Shown: positions 21,740-31,678, counted from the first letter of the stretch. The stretch: DNA of 57,625 nt from Candidatus Zixiibacteriota bacterium (GCA_019038695.1 JAHOYZ010000026.1:1-57625); one strand, 5' to 3'. The notes: generated by a model not told the origin, from the letters alone. Numbers and translations: made by a program.

Positions 21740-24409
21740 ATGCTGATGAGCCATGATTCGAGCCGTGACGACGACGATAGCAATTCTCCTGTAGTATTGC
21801 TGCCTGGCACACAGATAGCAGATTACACTATTATTGAGAAAATTGGTGCCGGTGGCATGGGTGAAGTTTACCTGGCCAAAGATACCAAGCTTCGACGTCA
21901 GATCGCTCTAAAGTTCCTTCCGCCGAACTATTCAGGTGACTCCGAATTCCGCGATCGCTTCCTTCGTGAAGCCCAGGCTGCGGCCGCCGTGAACCACCCC
22001 AATATTATAACAGTCTTTGACTTCGCTGAGTTTCAGGGCAGACCCTACATTGCCATGGAGTACTTCGATGGGACGCCACTAAAAGACCTTCTTCAAGATC
22101 AGAAGTTGAGTGAATCAGATATTGTTCGTATTGGCGTAGACGTTGCCGAGGGTCTGGAAAAAGCCCACGAAGCAGGCATAGTACATAGGGATATCAAATC
22201 AGATAACATCCTCGTTGATGACAGTGGTAGAATCAAGATATTCGATTTCGGTTTAGCCCGGGAGAAAGAGAATGTAGACCTGACTCAGGCCGGTACGATC
22301 CTCGGTACGGTTTCCTATATGTCACCGGAGCAGGCGCAGGGATCAGAAGTTGACCATCGATCTGACTTGTTCTCCTTCGGTGTTGTACTCTACGAGCTAG
22401 TCGCCGGTTGCCTGCCGTTCACAGGCGAATATATGGCCGCCATCATCTATTCCGTTGTTAACGACGAGGCCGAACCACTGTCAGCCAAACGGAAAGACGT
22501 CTCCACCGATCTTGAGCAAATTGTTGGCAAGCTCATGACTAAGGATTTAGACAAGCGTTACCAATCCGCTACGGAAGCGCTCTCCGACCTGCGACGACTA
22601 GTAGTTATTCCGGAAGTACCAGCTACCAGTGTTCGAGGCGGTCGGCGAGTTGGCTTGTCTACTATCTTGTTGATTGCAGCAGTTGTCCTACTTGGGGTTG
22701 CACTGATGACCAATATGCTACCCTTCCAGTTGGCCGAGACCGACTCGGATCGTAATGAGATGATTGCTGTACTGCCATTTGAGAATCTGGGTGATCAAGG
22801 CGATGATTTCTTTGCCACTGGGATTGCGGACGAGATAACTACGCAGCTCACCAAACTGAGCGGGCTAGGTGTAATTTCAAGATCAAGTACAGCCCAATAC
22901 AAGGGTAGCGGAAAATCTCATCGACAGATTGCCGATGAGCTTGGCAGTGATTACATCCTTGAGGGCGCTATTCACTGGGACAAGAGATCCGCGGTAAGCA
23001 GAGTTCGGGTGACTACGACACTTAGCCGAGTACAAGATGCAATCGCAGTGTGGGCTGAATCCTATGATGAGATTCTGGCTGACATCTTCGCTGTTCAATC
23101 TGATATCGCCCGGAAAGTGTCTCACGCCATGAATGTAACTCTGCTGGATTCTGAGGACCAATCTCTTGACCAGCAACCAACGAACAACACCGAAGCTTAC
23201 ACATACTATCTGCGTGGGCAAGATCTCTTCAAGGATCGGAACTGGCTGAAGGCGCAGCAGTTGTTCGAATCAGCTATCGCTATCGATACCTCTTTTGCCT
23301 CCGCATGGGCCATGCTCTCCAGAACACATTCGCTGATCTACTGGTGGTATATTGACCGAACCGATGAACGTCTGGCGCTGTCGAAGGAGGCTGCGGAGCA
23401 GGCTTTGGAGCTTGCTCCGAACCTGGGCGAGGCATACCTGGCTATGGGGAGGTACCATTACCGCGGGTATCTCGACTACACTCGCGCCCTGGAACAGTAC
23501 GAATTGGCCATAAGACTCCAACCCAACAGCAGCGATCTTATGTTTGCTATTGGCTCAGTGAAGCGGCGACAAGGCAGGTGGGATGAGGCTATCGGAGACT
23601 TCAGGCGAGCCATTGTCTCCGACCCTCGCAATCGAATAAAATTGAGGAATTTGACACAGACGTATGTCCTGACACACGAATTCGACAGCGCGCTAACGAC
23701 AGTTGAGAAATTGATTGCTCTCGACTCCACCAATCCAGGTGCACGTGCACTAAAAGCCAGAATCCTTGCAAACGGATTTGGTCGATTGGATCAAGCGCTG
23801 GAGTATGCCGGCATAGGTAATACTCCCGAACAAGCCCCTGAACTTATTGATGTTACGGTCACCCTATGTATCATGGGTCGCCACTACGACCGAGCATTAC
23901 AACTGCTCACAGAATCCAGGGACACTGACTATTTCACAAACGACAGTGCCTATCTCTACCTACAACTTGGTGAAATCTACCACTGGCTCGGTGATCCTGA
24001 AGTATCGCGATCCTACTATGACTCCAGTCGAGTAGTATTGGAGGAATGGGTCCGACAGCAACCAGCCGACCCATCCTTTCGCAGCATGTTGGGAGTTGCC
24101 TATGCTGGCAGCGGACAAACCGATGCGGCCATCCGGGAAGGTAAACGAGCGCTCGAATTAGGCCCCATTGAAAGGGATGCACTAACCGGGAGTATGTGGA
24201 AGCTCAATCTGGCCATTATCTACCTGATGATTGAAAAACCTGTACTCGCCGCCGCTGAAATAAAGACCCTTTTATCAATGCCCTCAGATCTGTCCAGCTG
24301 GCATATCGTATTGCATCCGATATTTGTATCGATGAAAGAAGTTCCAGAGATTGAATCCATAATGAGCAGGGATACATCTCAACATACGAGTGGTGGCTCG
24401 CAACCTTAA
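21740..24409 (+). CDS. Membrane Ser/Thr protein kinase with TolB-like and TPR domains
   Basis: An 889-residue PknB-type kinase. The kinase domain (about 27-295) has all key motifs: glycine loop GAGGMGEVYLA, ALKFL with the ATP Lys, HRDIKSDN, DFGLA, SPEQ. One membrane helix follows (about 308-330, LSTILLIAAVVLLGVALM). Outside the membrane a TolB/FlgO-like segment (IAVLPFENLGDQGDDFFATG) and about eight TPR-like repeats reach the C-terminus. The kinase is thus cytoplasmic with a periplasmic protein-binding sensor. It stands alone after the surface-protein operon and may respond to envelope state. It is the chromosomal counterpart of the soluble island kinase at 11062. Confidence 0.92.
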   Translation: MLMSHDSSRDDDDSNSPVVLLPGTQIADYTIIEKIGAGGMGEVYLAKDTKLRRQIALKFLPPNYSGDSEFRDRFLREAQAAAAVNHPNIITVFDFAEFQGRPYIAMEYFDGTPLKDLLQDQKLSESDIVRIGVDVAEGLEKAHEAGIVHRDIKSDNILVDDSGRIKIFDFGLAREKENVDLTQAGTILGTVSYMSPEQAQGSEVDHRSDLFSFGVVLYELVAGCLPFTGEYMAAIIYSVVNDEAEPLSAKRKDVSTDLEQIVGKLMTKDLDKRYQSATEALSDLRRLVVIPEVPATSVRGGRRVGLSTILLIAAVVLLGVALMTNMLPFQLAETDSDRNEMIAVLPFENLGDQGDDFFATGIADEITTQLTKLSGLGVISRSSTAQYKGSGKSHRQIADELGSDYILEGAIHWDKRSAVSRVRVTTTLSRVQDAIAVWAESYDEILADIFAVQSDIARKVSHAMNVTLLDSEDQSLDQQPTNNTEAYTYYLRGQDLFKDRNWLKAQQLFESAIAIDTSFASAWAMLSRTHSLIYWWYIDRTDERLALSKEAAEQALELAPNLGEAYLAMGRYHYRGYLDYTRALEQYELAIRLQPNSSDLMFAIGSVKRRQGRWDEAIGDFRRAIVSDPRNRIKLRNLTQTYVLTHEFDSALTTVEKLIALDSTNPGARALKARILANGFGRLDQALEYAGIGNTPEQAPELIDVTVTLCIMGRHYDRALQLLTESRDTDYFTNDSAYLYLQLGEIYHWLGDPEVSRSYYDSSRVVLEEWVRQQPADPSFRSMLGVAYAGSGQTDAAIREGKRALELGPIERDALTGSMWKLNLAIIYLMIEKPVLAAAEIKTLLSMPSDLSSWHIVLHPIFVSMKEVPEIESIMSRDTSQHTSGGSQP

Positions 24410-24446
24410 TTGACAGTGCCCCTGACAGCCCTAACATCGACTCGCA

Positions 24447-24466
24447 TTTTGGACAATTGTCCAAAA
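24447..24466. other. Perfect 20-bp palindrome
   Basis: TTTTGGACAATTGTCCAAAA is its own reverse complement without mismatch. It lies 38 bases after the kinase stop, in the 317-base convergent gap before the cold-shock gene. It could be an operator for a dimeric regulator. No gene starts nearby. Apart from this and the terminator at 24679-24703 I see nothing in the gap. Confidence 0.6.
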
Positions 24467-24678
24467 CCGCACGTATAGCCTGTCCCACCTGTTCTCATCG
24501 TCCGAGGAGAACGACAACGGAACGAGGCTTGACCCTGTATGCGATTTGTCGGTCTATAGCCAATTCCGCGCCCGGCTCTGAAATGTCGTCGGGACTCTTG
24601 ATCGCTGTATCGATTACCCTTGGCGTCAACAATTGGGATCGGAATCGGAAGGAGCCAATCAACCGGAGTGCAATAGAA

Positions 24679-24705
24679 AAGGCCGCCCTGGACGGGCGAC
24701 CTTTT
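24679..24705. terminator. Bidirectional terminator between kinase and cold-shock gene
   Basis: AAGGCCGCCC (24679-24688) pairs with GGGCGACCTT (24694-24703) with one mismatch. Runs of four T occur on both strands, so it can serve both converging genes. Confidence 0.7.
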
Positions 24706-24726
24706 GGAGATCTGAATCCCCCTCAA

Positions 24727-24933
24727 CTACTGCTCAAGCGACACATTGTCAGCTCGGAAGCCTGCGCCCGCTTGAGCCAGTTCGAACATCACGCGTTGTC
24801 CCTCTCTCAAGGTCTTGAATCCATCCATGTTGATTGCCGTGTGGTGAACGTAGACATCATCACATACGTCATCACTGGCGATGATTCCCCAACCTGTGAG
24901 ATCATTAAAGTACTTCACCGTACCTATGGACAT
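24727..24933 (-). CDS. Cold-shock domain protein (CspA family)
   Basis: A 68-residue single cold-shock domain. It has KYFNDLTGWGII in place of the usual KWFNxxKGFGFI (RNP1), DVYVHHTAI in place of DVFVHxSAI (RNP2), and the end LREGQRVMFELAQAGAGFRADNVS. It would bind single-stranded RNA or DNA and melt secondary structure. The RNP1 site keeps aromatic Phe and Trp, but the second usual Phe is Trp-Gly and the Lys is Thr, so binding may differ from the textbook form. A long leader of about 200 bases before the ATG is typical of csp genes. Confidence 0.85.
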   Translation of the reverse strand: MSIGTVKYFNDLTGWGIIASDDVCDDVYVHHTAINMDGFKTLREGQRVMFELAQAGAGFRADNVSLEQ

Positions 24934-25138
24934 ACAGAAACCCTCCGATCCAATGGAGTTCTGGACTATACATCCTCCTCATCTATTATACACAGAAAGA
25001 GCGAACACAGGCAAGCTAAAACAAAAAAAAATCCCCAAAGACAACTGGGTTATTGCATCGGAGACCATACCGGCTGCCCCAATGAGATTATGTAACATCA
25101 CAACACTCACTGCGACAAAAGCTTAGGCGCCGCAGGAA

Positions 25139-25765
25139 TTAAGACAACAGGCTAACCATTAGAGTCATCGTTAGTCCCGACAGCAGTGGGACGGTCAGAT
25201 TGTCATCAATACCCAGAGGTAAGGCCTCCACGACAGTTGCCACGACAGCACCGGCTATCCCAGCTTCAAAAGCCAGGCCGGGGATGATTAGAGACACCCC
25301 AACCGTACTGACCAAACAAGCGCCAGACCCTTCCAGCGATTTCCCACCAAACCGGTGACGACCAAACCGACGTCCAATCAAAGCCGCCAGAGTATCCCCA
25401 ACAATGATAAAAGTCAACGCGGCGATTGCTATTGGTTTTGAAAACAAGGTTACGGTCAAACATACTGCCAGCAAGATATAAGTAGCCCCGGTAAAATCAC
25501 CGGCGTGCTCGTGGGCACGGATCATCTTCGACCCTATCTTCGACGCAAATGCGTGCCAGAACCCCCAGTTGCGGAGCCTGGAAATATCGATGATGATCAT
25601 GAGCACCGTAGCCGGTATAAGAAAGGCAAGCATTTGAGACTTACTCAACGACAGACCGTAGTATGCTCCGGGAATGATCAAAGCCCCCATGTGAGTGGCT
25701 TTGCGGATCAACTCCTGGCCGAAAGATATCTGGGCTGAGTCCGTATCAATCTCACCCATAATCAC
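25139..25765 (-). CDS. CTP-dependent lipid kinase-like membrane protein (SEC59/DGK1/VTE5 family)
   Basis: A polytopic membrane protein of 208 residues with the family signatures ELIRKATHMG near the start and the GDTLAALIGRRFGRHRFGGKSLEGS loop (the DxxAxxxGxxxG and G-K-S-EGS nucleotide-binding motifs). About six or seven membrane helices are seen. Relatives phosphorylate phytol, dolichol or diacylglycerol using CTP; the substrate here cannot be told. The GTG at 25765 overlaps the stop of the PpiC lipoprotein gene (GTGA), and an in-frame ATG at 25759 is the alternative start. The pair forms an operon. Confidence 0.8.
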   Translation of the reverse strand: MIMGEIDTDSAQISFGQELIRKATHMGALIIPGAYYGLSLSKSQMLAFLIPATVLMIIIDISRLRNWGFWHAFASKIGSKMIRAHEHAGDFTGATYILLAVCLTVTLFSKPIAIAALTFIIVGDTLAALIGRRFGRHRFGGKSLEGSGACLVSTVGVSLIIPGLAFEAGIAGAVVATVVEALPLGIDDNLTVPLLSGLTMTLMVSLLS

Positions 25766-27507
25766 TGGATGCGATATTCTACCGGCTTGAGATGCACTGG
25801 ATACACATCGCTAAACTTGACCCGATAACGCCGATAGAGATCATCACGGTAATTCAGGAATACTTCTTCTGCGTGCTGTTTCTTCAGCAGGGTAGATATC
25901 TTCGATCGGGCCTGGTTCACATCAGGTTCATCGAAACGATCAAGAACTTTGATTACATGGTAGCCATACTCTGTTTTGACCGGATGACTCACATCACCCA
26001 CACGCGTGATCATACCGACCCGGAAGAACTCAGGGGAAACATCACCTGAGCCAATCCTACCCAAATTGGCAAGGTCCCGCCTGATGCTCTCTTCACCCGG
26101 ATAGAACTCCTCTGCCAACTGCAAGAAATCGATGCCAGCCATTGCCTGGTCTCTGACAAACTCGCCAATAATGGAATCCTCGACAATGATATGCTGAACT
26201 ACCAGCGGCTTCTCAGGCACAAACTCCTTGTGATGCTTCTGGAAGTATTCCTCAACAAGAGCTTCACTCGCTATCCAGCCGGGATCGATCCAGCCCTTTC
26301 TAACAATGCCCTTGCACCGAGAATGTCGCAACTTGGACTCTTCACTGCGGACATGAGGCAGGGTATCAACTCCGCTTTCACGAGCTGCCTGGATAGCAAC
26401 AAAATGCTTGGCCAGTCGCCCAATGATTTCTTTTTTCATTTCAACCGTCGAATTATCTACCTGATACCTCTTGCGAGTACTCTCTTCCCATGACCTGATG
26501 TCATTGAAGTCGATGGTGTCGATACCGTTTAGAATCGCCGCCCATTGCCAACGATCAACAAAGTACACGTTAGTATCGAGGACTGCTTCATGGTATTCAA
26601 GATTGATCTCCCTCGACAACGAATCGACGAGAGGTCGAGCCAGAGCATTGGCCCGCTCAGCCATTAGCCTACCATATGCCATACCATATTGTAGAGAATC
26701 AAAATCAGGCAATCCCTCGGCCTGGTACTCCTCTACGTACACAATATGCCACCCGTCTTCATCGCGATATGGCTTCGAATATTCACCGGTGCTGAGCGCA
26801 AAGGCTACCGAATCAAAGGGATGCTTGTATGTACCACGGCGAGTCCATCCTTTCCGGCCTCTATATACAATCGCCTCATTGTCATGAGAGTATCCACGAG
26901 CTACATCCTCGAATTTCTCCCCGAAATCCAGTAATCTGTGTAAGCGCCAACTGGCAGCCTCTGTCTCCTCCTCCAGTTTCTCGGGGGACAAGCTACGATA
27001 GTACAGCGAATCTGAATCATACTTCAATCCCTGACTGGATGTCAGAATATGGTGAAGCAGGACTTTCTCTTCAAGGGAGAATAGATCGGGATGATTCTGA
27101 TAGTATTCGGCTACTTCCACAGAGTCCAACTCGATCCGATCATATATCACTTCTCTGACCCATTCCTTGATCAGTAGGTCGTGATATGGCCTGCGAAATG
27201 TTCTGTAAACATTGTAATAGTCTTCCAGTATCAATTCGTTGCCTGCTATACCAGTCAGCGACTCGCATACCACACTGTCGAGGAATCTCTTCACCTGTGA
27301 ACGTTCGAGTGTACCTCCGAGAGGAATCTCCTGGCTGTTTAACAGCATTTCATATACTTCCGGCATAGTTAGCGAATACGATGAGTCTGCCCGGACAACA
27401 ACATGCTGATAGCGATCAATATTATGAGAAGATACCACAACTCTCTTGCAACCGGCACAGAGCAACAAACAAACTGCAGAAACAAAAACAATTCTGGACA
27501 ACAACAT
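25762..27507 (-). CDS. PpiC/SurA-type peptidyl-prolyl isomerase lipoprotein
   Basis: Start at 27507, where GGGAGAG precedes the ATG and a lipoprotein signal follows at once (LLSRIVFVSAVCLLLCAGC, lipobox LCAGC). The 581-residue protein has two parvulin-type domains. The first is around residues 155-260 (VLLHHILTS, GEKFEDVARGYSHD, FALSTGEYSKPYRDEDGWHI). The second is near 425-530 (VVQHIIVEDSI, LGRIGSGDVSPEFF, GDVSHPVKTEYGYHVIKVLD). Helical chaperone-like regions surround them. It would be anchored to a membrane in the periplasm and help fold exported proteins, such as the fibres encoded nearby. The next gene overlaps its stop. Confidence 0.88.
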   Translation of the reverse strand: MLLSRIVFVSAVCLLLCAGCKRVVVSSHNIDRYQHVVVRADSSYSLTMPEVYEMLLNSQEIPLGGTLERSQVKRFLDSVVCESLTGIAGNELILEDYYNVYRTFRRPYHDLLIKEWVREVIYDRIELDSVEVAEYYQNHPDLFSLEEKVLLHHILTSSQGLKYDSDSLYYRSLSPEKLEEETEAASWRLHRLLDFGEKFEDVARGYSHDNEAIVYRGRKGWTRRGTYKHPFDSVAFALSTGEYSKPYRDEDGWHIVYVEEYQAEGLPDFDSLQYGMAYGRLMAERANALARPLVDSLSREINLEYHEAVLDTNVYFVDRWQWAAILNGIDTIDFNDIRSWEESTRKRYQVDNSTVEMKKEIIGRLAKHFVAIQAARESGVDTLPHVRSEESKLRHSRCKGIVRKGWIDPGWIASEALVEEYFQKHHKEFVPEKPLVVQHIIVEDSIIGEFVRDQAMAGIDFLQLAEEFYPGEESIRRDLANLGRIGSGDVSPEFFRVGMITRVGDVSHPVKTEYGYHVIKVLDRFDEPDVNQARSKISTLLKKQHAEEVFLNYRDDLYRRYRVKFSDVYPVHLKPVEYRIQ

Positions 27508-27594
27508 AAGCTCTCCCAACAATAGTGTACTCAGACAACAAAAATACACTGTATGGCTGGAAAATCAACCCCAAAAGGTGTCAATCAGACAGAA

Positions 27595-29304
27595 TCAGAA
27601 ACGGGTCGTTTCCAATTCCTCCGGTATGCCAGCGACTGCTGATTTGATTGGAGATTGAAAGAGACGAAAAACAATGCTGAAAGTAGTGCCTTCACCGGGG
27701 AGCGAATCCATCCCGAGGCCCAATTTCAGGGCTGAGCATATCCGGTGAACGATGGCCAGACCAAGACCAGTACCCAGTTTCTTGGTCGAATAGAAAGGTT
27801 CGTAGATATGCTTTGCCTGGTCGGCTGAGAGACCCTCGCCATCATCTTCCACGCGGAGCGTGGCAGACCCCTCATCGTTGTTGGCGTACAGACTAAACAC
27901 CAGATGCCCCCCGTCCACACCCAGAGCATCGCAGGCATTCACGGCTAGGTTGAGCAGTAGTTGTTTGAAGAGATCTTCGTCCCCTACGACGTACAGGATC
28001 GGATTCCCTGACTCGAAACTAACCTCTATCTTGTCATGGAAGGACGAGTGATGGCGGAGCACCTGAATGGTGTCCCCAATGACCCGACAGAGATCTACTT
28101 TGTTGTAGGCTGCCCGCTCGATCCGGGCATAATTGAGAAATTCGCTGAGGATCCTACTGAGTCGATGTGATTCCTTGACGATCAGGTCCATCAGGCGCAG
28201 ATTTTGTCCCGTTAGTTCCAGGTCACTCTTGAGCACTTCGACCGAACCAGAGATAGCCGCCAGCGGGTTTCGAATCTCATGTGCTATCGAAGCTGACATC
28301 TCACCTACGGCCGCCAATCGATCGCCGGCACGCACCTTAGCCTCCAGAAGCTTAGCCTCGGTCAGGTCAGAAAAGATGGCAATCACTCCTCTGAGAGCAC
28401 GATCCTCATTAGTCAGAAGTGAAATCGACAGCCCCAGAGGCACTTTCTTGTCGTCACCATCAATGATCTCTATCTCTCGTCGCATCTGGGGAACTCGCTG
28501 GTGGATAGCATCCATAAGACAACTGGCCAGATTGGGCATTCTCTCATTGAAAACATCGGTACACGACAACCCACTCACTGCCACTTCATCGTAACCGAGA
28601 ATAGTCTCTGCACTTCGATTGAAAAACACAATACAACCGTACGGATCAATAGTCAGTAGACCTGAATTGAGATGCCGCAAAATATCGTCGGTCTCCAGTC
28701 TTGCCTTCCGCAACGCTATCGACGCATCAGCTAACTTCAGGTCCTGATAGCGCAGACGTTGAGCCAGATAGCCAGTGATAAACGCAGCCAGATAGAATAT
28801 GAGAATGTGCAGGAAGATAGAATAAAACACTTCGTCCTGAACATCGAAGATAATCCTGAGAGCACTCCCCGATAGCCCGGTGCTATTGGTAGAACTCAGT
28901 CCCAACCAGATAAGCACTGCATAGGCGAACGAAACGACAGATGCCATCACCAAAGTTCCAACCAATCGGTAAACCAATGCAGCCGAGGCTATCGTCAGTA
29001 TGAATAACACCGAGAAAGGAGAATTGATGTTCCCCGTCGCGTAAACGATCCCTGACTCCACTATTACCTCGAATATAAAATGCAGGATGGTCACCACCGA
29101 CGCCAGATTGGGCATACTCCGTCGTCGATCGAAGGCTAATAGTAATGTGAGCGACAGTGCAAGGATCGAGTAAAGAATGAACGGCAGGCGTAGAAAGCCG
29201 GGATACCCCATCCACAAAACCACGGCTGCGAACAAGATCACGTAGGTGGCTAGCCGGACCGGAATAAACCAAGCCAGCCGGTTGTGAATCGGTATGTGTT
29301 CCAT
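27595..29304 (-). CDS. PilS-like sensor histidine kinase with PAS domain
   Basis: A 569-residue kinase with about six membrane helices (1-185), a PAS domain (about 205-315), and a HisKA segment with the phosphorylated His342 (SIAHEIRNPLAAISGS). The HATPase domain has the N box (NLAVNACDAL), DDGEG and the G2 box GTGLGLAIV. The layout of six helices, PAS and NtrB-type kinase is that of PilS, which controls pilin expression with a sigma-54 regulator PilR. No response regulator is adjacent in this window. It lies just after pilC in the same direction, which supports a pilus link. Confidence 0.85.
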   Translation of the reverse strand: MEHIPIHNRLAWFIPVRLATYVILFAAVVLWMGYPGFLRLPFILYSILALSLTLLLAFDRRRSMPNLASVVTILHFIFEVIVESGIVYATGNINSPFSVLFILTIASAALVYRLVGTLVMASVVSFAYAVLIWLGLSSTNSTGLSGSALRIIFDVQDEVFYSIFLHILIFYLAAFITGYLAQRLRYQDLKLADASIALRKARLETDDILRHLNSGLLTIDPYGCIVFFNRSAETILGYDEVAVSGLSCTDVFNERMPNLASCLMDAIHQRVPQMRREIEIIDGDDKKVPLGLSISLLTNEDRALRGVIAIFSDLTEAKLLEAKVRAGDRLAAVGEMSASIAHEIRNPLAAISGSVEVLKSDLELTGQNLRLMDLIVKESHRLSRILSEFLNYARIERAAYNKVDLCRVIGDTIQVLRHHSSFHDKIEVSFESGNPILYVVGDEDLFKQLLLNLAVNACDALGVDGGHLVFSLYANNDEGSATLRVEDDGEGLSADQAKHIYEPFYSTKKLGTGLGLAIVHRICSALKLGLGMDSLPGEGTTFSIVFRLFQSPIKSAVAGIPEELETTRF

Positions 29305-29377
29305 AAAGTGAACGGTGCGCAGAGCGCACCGTCCTTAGTATTTGTTTATGCCACCCGCCAAAGCGGACCAGCAGTTG

Positions 29378-30574
29378 TTATATCTTACCGATAATGTCGA
29401 ACATCGGCAGATACATGGCGATCATGATGCCACCAATAACCACACCCATAAATACAATTATGATCGGCTCAATAACTGAAGTCAAAGCTGAGACGGCATC
29501 ATCAACCTCTTCGTCATAGAAGTCGGCAATTTTAGCGAGCATCTCATCCAAGCCACCTGTCTTTTCGCCCACCGAGATCATCTGCGTAACCATCGGGGGA
29601 AAGACACCGGAGTCTTTGAGCGGGGCGGTAATAGTATCACCCTCGGCAATGGCCAAAACTGACTTGTTAATGGCCATAGAAATCACCCTGTTTCCGGCAG
29701 TCTTGGCGGTAATCTCCAGAGCGTCGAGAATCGAAACACCTGAGGATAGTAAAGTACCCAGGGTACGGGTGAAGCGAGCCACAGCAGATTTTCTGACCAA
29801 GTTCCCGAGCACTGGCATATGAAGCAGAGCCTTGTCCCAGGCCAGCTCACCAGACGAAGTCTTCTTCCAGTATAGTAGTCCTACGACCAAACCAATGGTG
29901 CCTGCCATGAGGTACAGGAAATTGTCCTGTAGGAAGTTCGATATTAAGAGAATAACCTGTGTTGGCATAGGCAATTCAGCATTGAGTCCGCCAAACATTT
30001 TTGCGAAGACAGGTACGATAAATGTCAACATCCCGATAGTAACGGCGGCCGCCACAAATGCAACGACTGAAGGATAGACCATAGCGCCTTTAACTTTACG
30101 AACTAGCTTGTCGGCTTTTTCCCGGTAGTCGGCAAGTCTGACCAGAATGGCATCCAGAGCACCACCGATTTCACCAGCCTCCACCATGTTGGTGTACAAT
30201 TGATCAAACACCTTGGGGTGTCGGGACATGGACTCAGAAAGTGTGGCGCCACCGGAAACGCCCTCCTTGATTTCCTTCACTACGGTTGCCATATTCTTGT
30301 TCTCGGTCTGGCTTGCCAGGATGTCGAGACACTGGACCATTGGTAAACCAGCGCCAATCATGGTTGCGAACTGGCGAGTGAACCGCGATATGTCGATTTT
30401 CTTGATGCCGGTACCAAATTTGATAGATATCTCCGGCGACCTTTTAGCAATCGACGACACCAGGATTCGGTTCTGTCTGAGAACACGCTCGACATCTTCC
30501 CGAGTCTTGGCTTTCAGCTTTCCGGAAACTGCAGCTCCGGCGAGGGTCTTGCCCTTATACTCAAAATCTGGCAT
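29378..30574 (-). CDS. pilC: Type IV pilus inner-membrane platform protein PilC
   Basis: A 398-residue GspF-family protein. It begins MPDFEYKGKTLAGAAVSGKL (typical FxYxAxxxxGxxxxG start) and has the two T2SSF repeats: FTRQFATMIGAGLPMVQCLD (about 66-85) and FTRTLGTLLSSGVSILDALE (about 270-290). Three membrane helices are seen, the last in IEPIIIVFMGVVIGGIMIAM near the C-terminus. PilC is the platform that couples the PilB and PilT motors to pilin assembly and removal. It follows pilT by 27 bases, so the two share a transcript. Confidence 0.95.
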   Translation of the reverse strand: MPDFEYKGKTLAGAAVSGKLKAKTREDVERVLRQNRILVSSIAKRSPEISIKFGTGIKKIDISRFTRQFATMIGAGLPMVQCLDILASQTENKNMATVVKEIKEGVSGGATLSESMSRHPKVFDQLYTNMVEAGEIGGALDAILVRLADYREKADKLVRKVKGAMVYPSVVAFVAAAVTIGMLTFIVPVFAKMFGGLNAELPMPTQVILLISNFLQDNFLYLMAGTIGLVVGLLYWKKTSSGELAWDKALLHMPVLGNLVRKSAVARFTRTLGTLLSSGVSILDALEITAKTAGNRVISMAINKSVLAIAEGDTITAPLKDSGVFPPMVTQMISVGEKTGGLDEMLAKIADFYDEEVDDAVSALTSVIEPIIIVFMGVVIGGIMIAMYLPMFDIIGKI

Positions 30575-30601
30575 TAGAAATATCCTCTAAGCTTAGGTAT
30601 G

Positions 30602-31678
30602 TCATGAGAACGCCGGGGTTTTCTGACGTGATAACATCTCCCCCAGTTCCTCAGTATTCTGGCTATAGTTCATAGCATCATTGATCGCAATTTTCCCCGA
30701 TTGGTACAGCTCCGCCAAGGATTGATTCATGGTCTTCATGCCGTACTTCTGCCCCGACTGGATCATCGAGTACATCTGGTGAACTTTGTCATCCCGGATG
30801 AGTGCCCGGATAGCCGGTGTCACCACCAGCACTTCCAGCGCCACGACGCGACCGCCGCCAATACGAGGGATCAGTGTCTGAGAGACGATAGCCTGCAACG
30901 TAAATGACAGTGCTACGCGTACCTGTTCCTGTTGATTACTTGGGAACGAATCGACAATGCGGTTGATAGATTCAACGGCAGAGTTTGTATGCAACGTAGC
31001 AAAAGCCAAATGCCCGGTCTCCGAAATCGATATGGCTGACTCGATGGTTTCCAAATCTCGCATCTCACCCACCAGCACCACGTCAGGATCCTCGCGGAGG
31101 GCATACTTGAGCGCCGAAGCAAATGAACTCGTATCGGCGTATACCTCACGCTGGTTGATCAGGGCCATCTGGTGCCGGTGCAAGTACTCGATAGGGTCTT
31201 CCACCGTGATTATGTGGACCGGTCGTTCCTTGTTAATCTTATCAATAAGGGCGGCCAGAGTCGTCGATTTGCCAGAACCGGTTGGACCCGTCACAAGAAC
31301 CAGTCCGCGAGGAAGGGTGGCAAACCCTGAGATAACCTTAGGGAGACAAAGTTCTTCAAAGGTCATGATCTTGTATGGGATTTGTCTGAGTGCGACCGCC
31401 ACGTTTCCACGCTGCATGAATACATTACACCGGAACCTACTCATCGACTCGATGCCGAATGAAAAATCAAGTTCATTGTTCTGTTCGAACTTGAGTTTCT
31501 GTTTTTCGCTCAGCATGGAGTAACACAGCTTTTTTGTGACTTCGGGCGTCAATATGTCACCAGCCAATCGCTGAAGCTTACCATCAACGCGCACAACCGG
31601 AGGAGCACCGATAGTTAGATGCAAATCAGAGGCTCCCATTTTCACCATTTGTTCCAATAACTCGCGAAGTGATATCAT
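30602..31678 (-). CDS. pilT: Type IV pilus retraction ATPase PilT
   Basis: The start at 31678 is chosen over 31684 because the GGGAG ribosome site abuts the earlier ATG. The 358-residue protein has Walker A GPTGSGKST (131-139), the Asp box (TVEDPIEYLH), Walker B (DPDVVLVGEMRD), a His box (ETGHLAFATLHTN), and the PilT-specific AIRDDKVHQMYSMIQSGQ segment. The AIRxxK signature is characteristic of PilT retraction motors rather than PilB. It powers pilus retraction for twitching motility or DNA uptake; comEC in the same cluster fits the latter. Confidence 0.96.
   Translation of the reverse strand: MISLRELLEQMVKMGASDLHLTIGAPPVVRVDGKLQRLAGDILTPEVTKKLCYSMLSEKQKLKFEQNNELDFSFGIESMSRFRCNVFMQRGNVAVALRQIPYKIMTFEELCLPKVISGFATLPRGLVLVTGPTGSGKSTTLAALIDKINKERPVHIITVEDPIEYLHRHQMALINQREVYADTSSFASALKYALREDPDVVLVGEMRDLETIESAISISETGHLAFATLHTNSAVESINRIVDSFPSNQQEQVRVALSFTLQAIVSQTLIPRIGGGRVVALEVLVVTPAIRALIRDDKVHQMYSMIQSGQKYGMKTMNQSLAELYQSGKIAINDAMNYSQNTEELGEMLSRQKTPAFS

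Noticed and set aside
21740-24409. Reading the TolB-like segment as an adenylate cyclase domain
   Set aside because: The segment IAVLPFENLGDQGDDFFATG matches the TolB/FlgO-like linker found in such kinases; no cyclase catalytic residues are present.
25020-25060. Terminator of the lipid-kinase gene at an A-rich run
   Set aside because: Only a four-pair stem (CCCA/TGGG) precedes the T run on the minus strand; too weak to list as a feature.
24457-25095. Long plus frame (212 codons) across the cold-shock gene region
   Set aside because: It runs antisense to a clear cold-shock domain gene and has no recognisable domain or ribosome site.
27726-29329. Frames antisense or in other phase to the histidine kinase gene
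   Set aside because: They are explained as shadows of the kinase reading frame, which has complete motifs.
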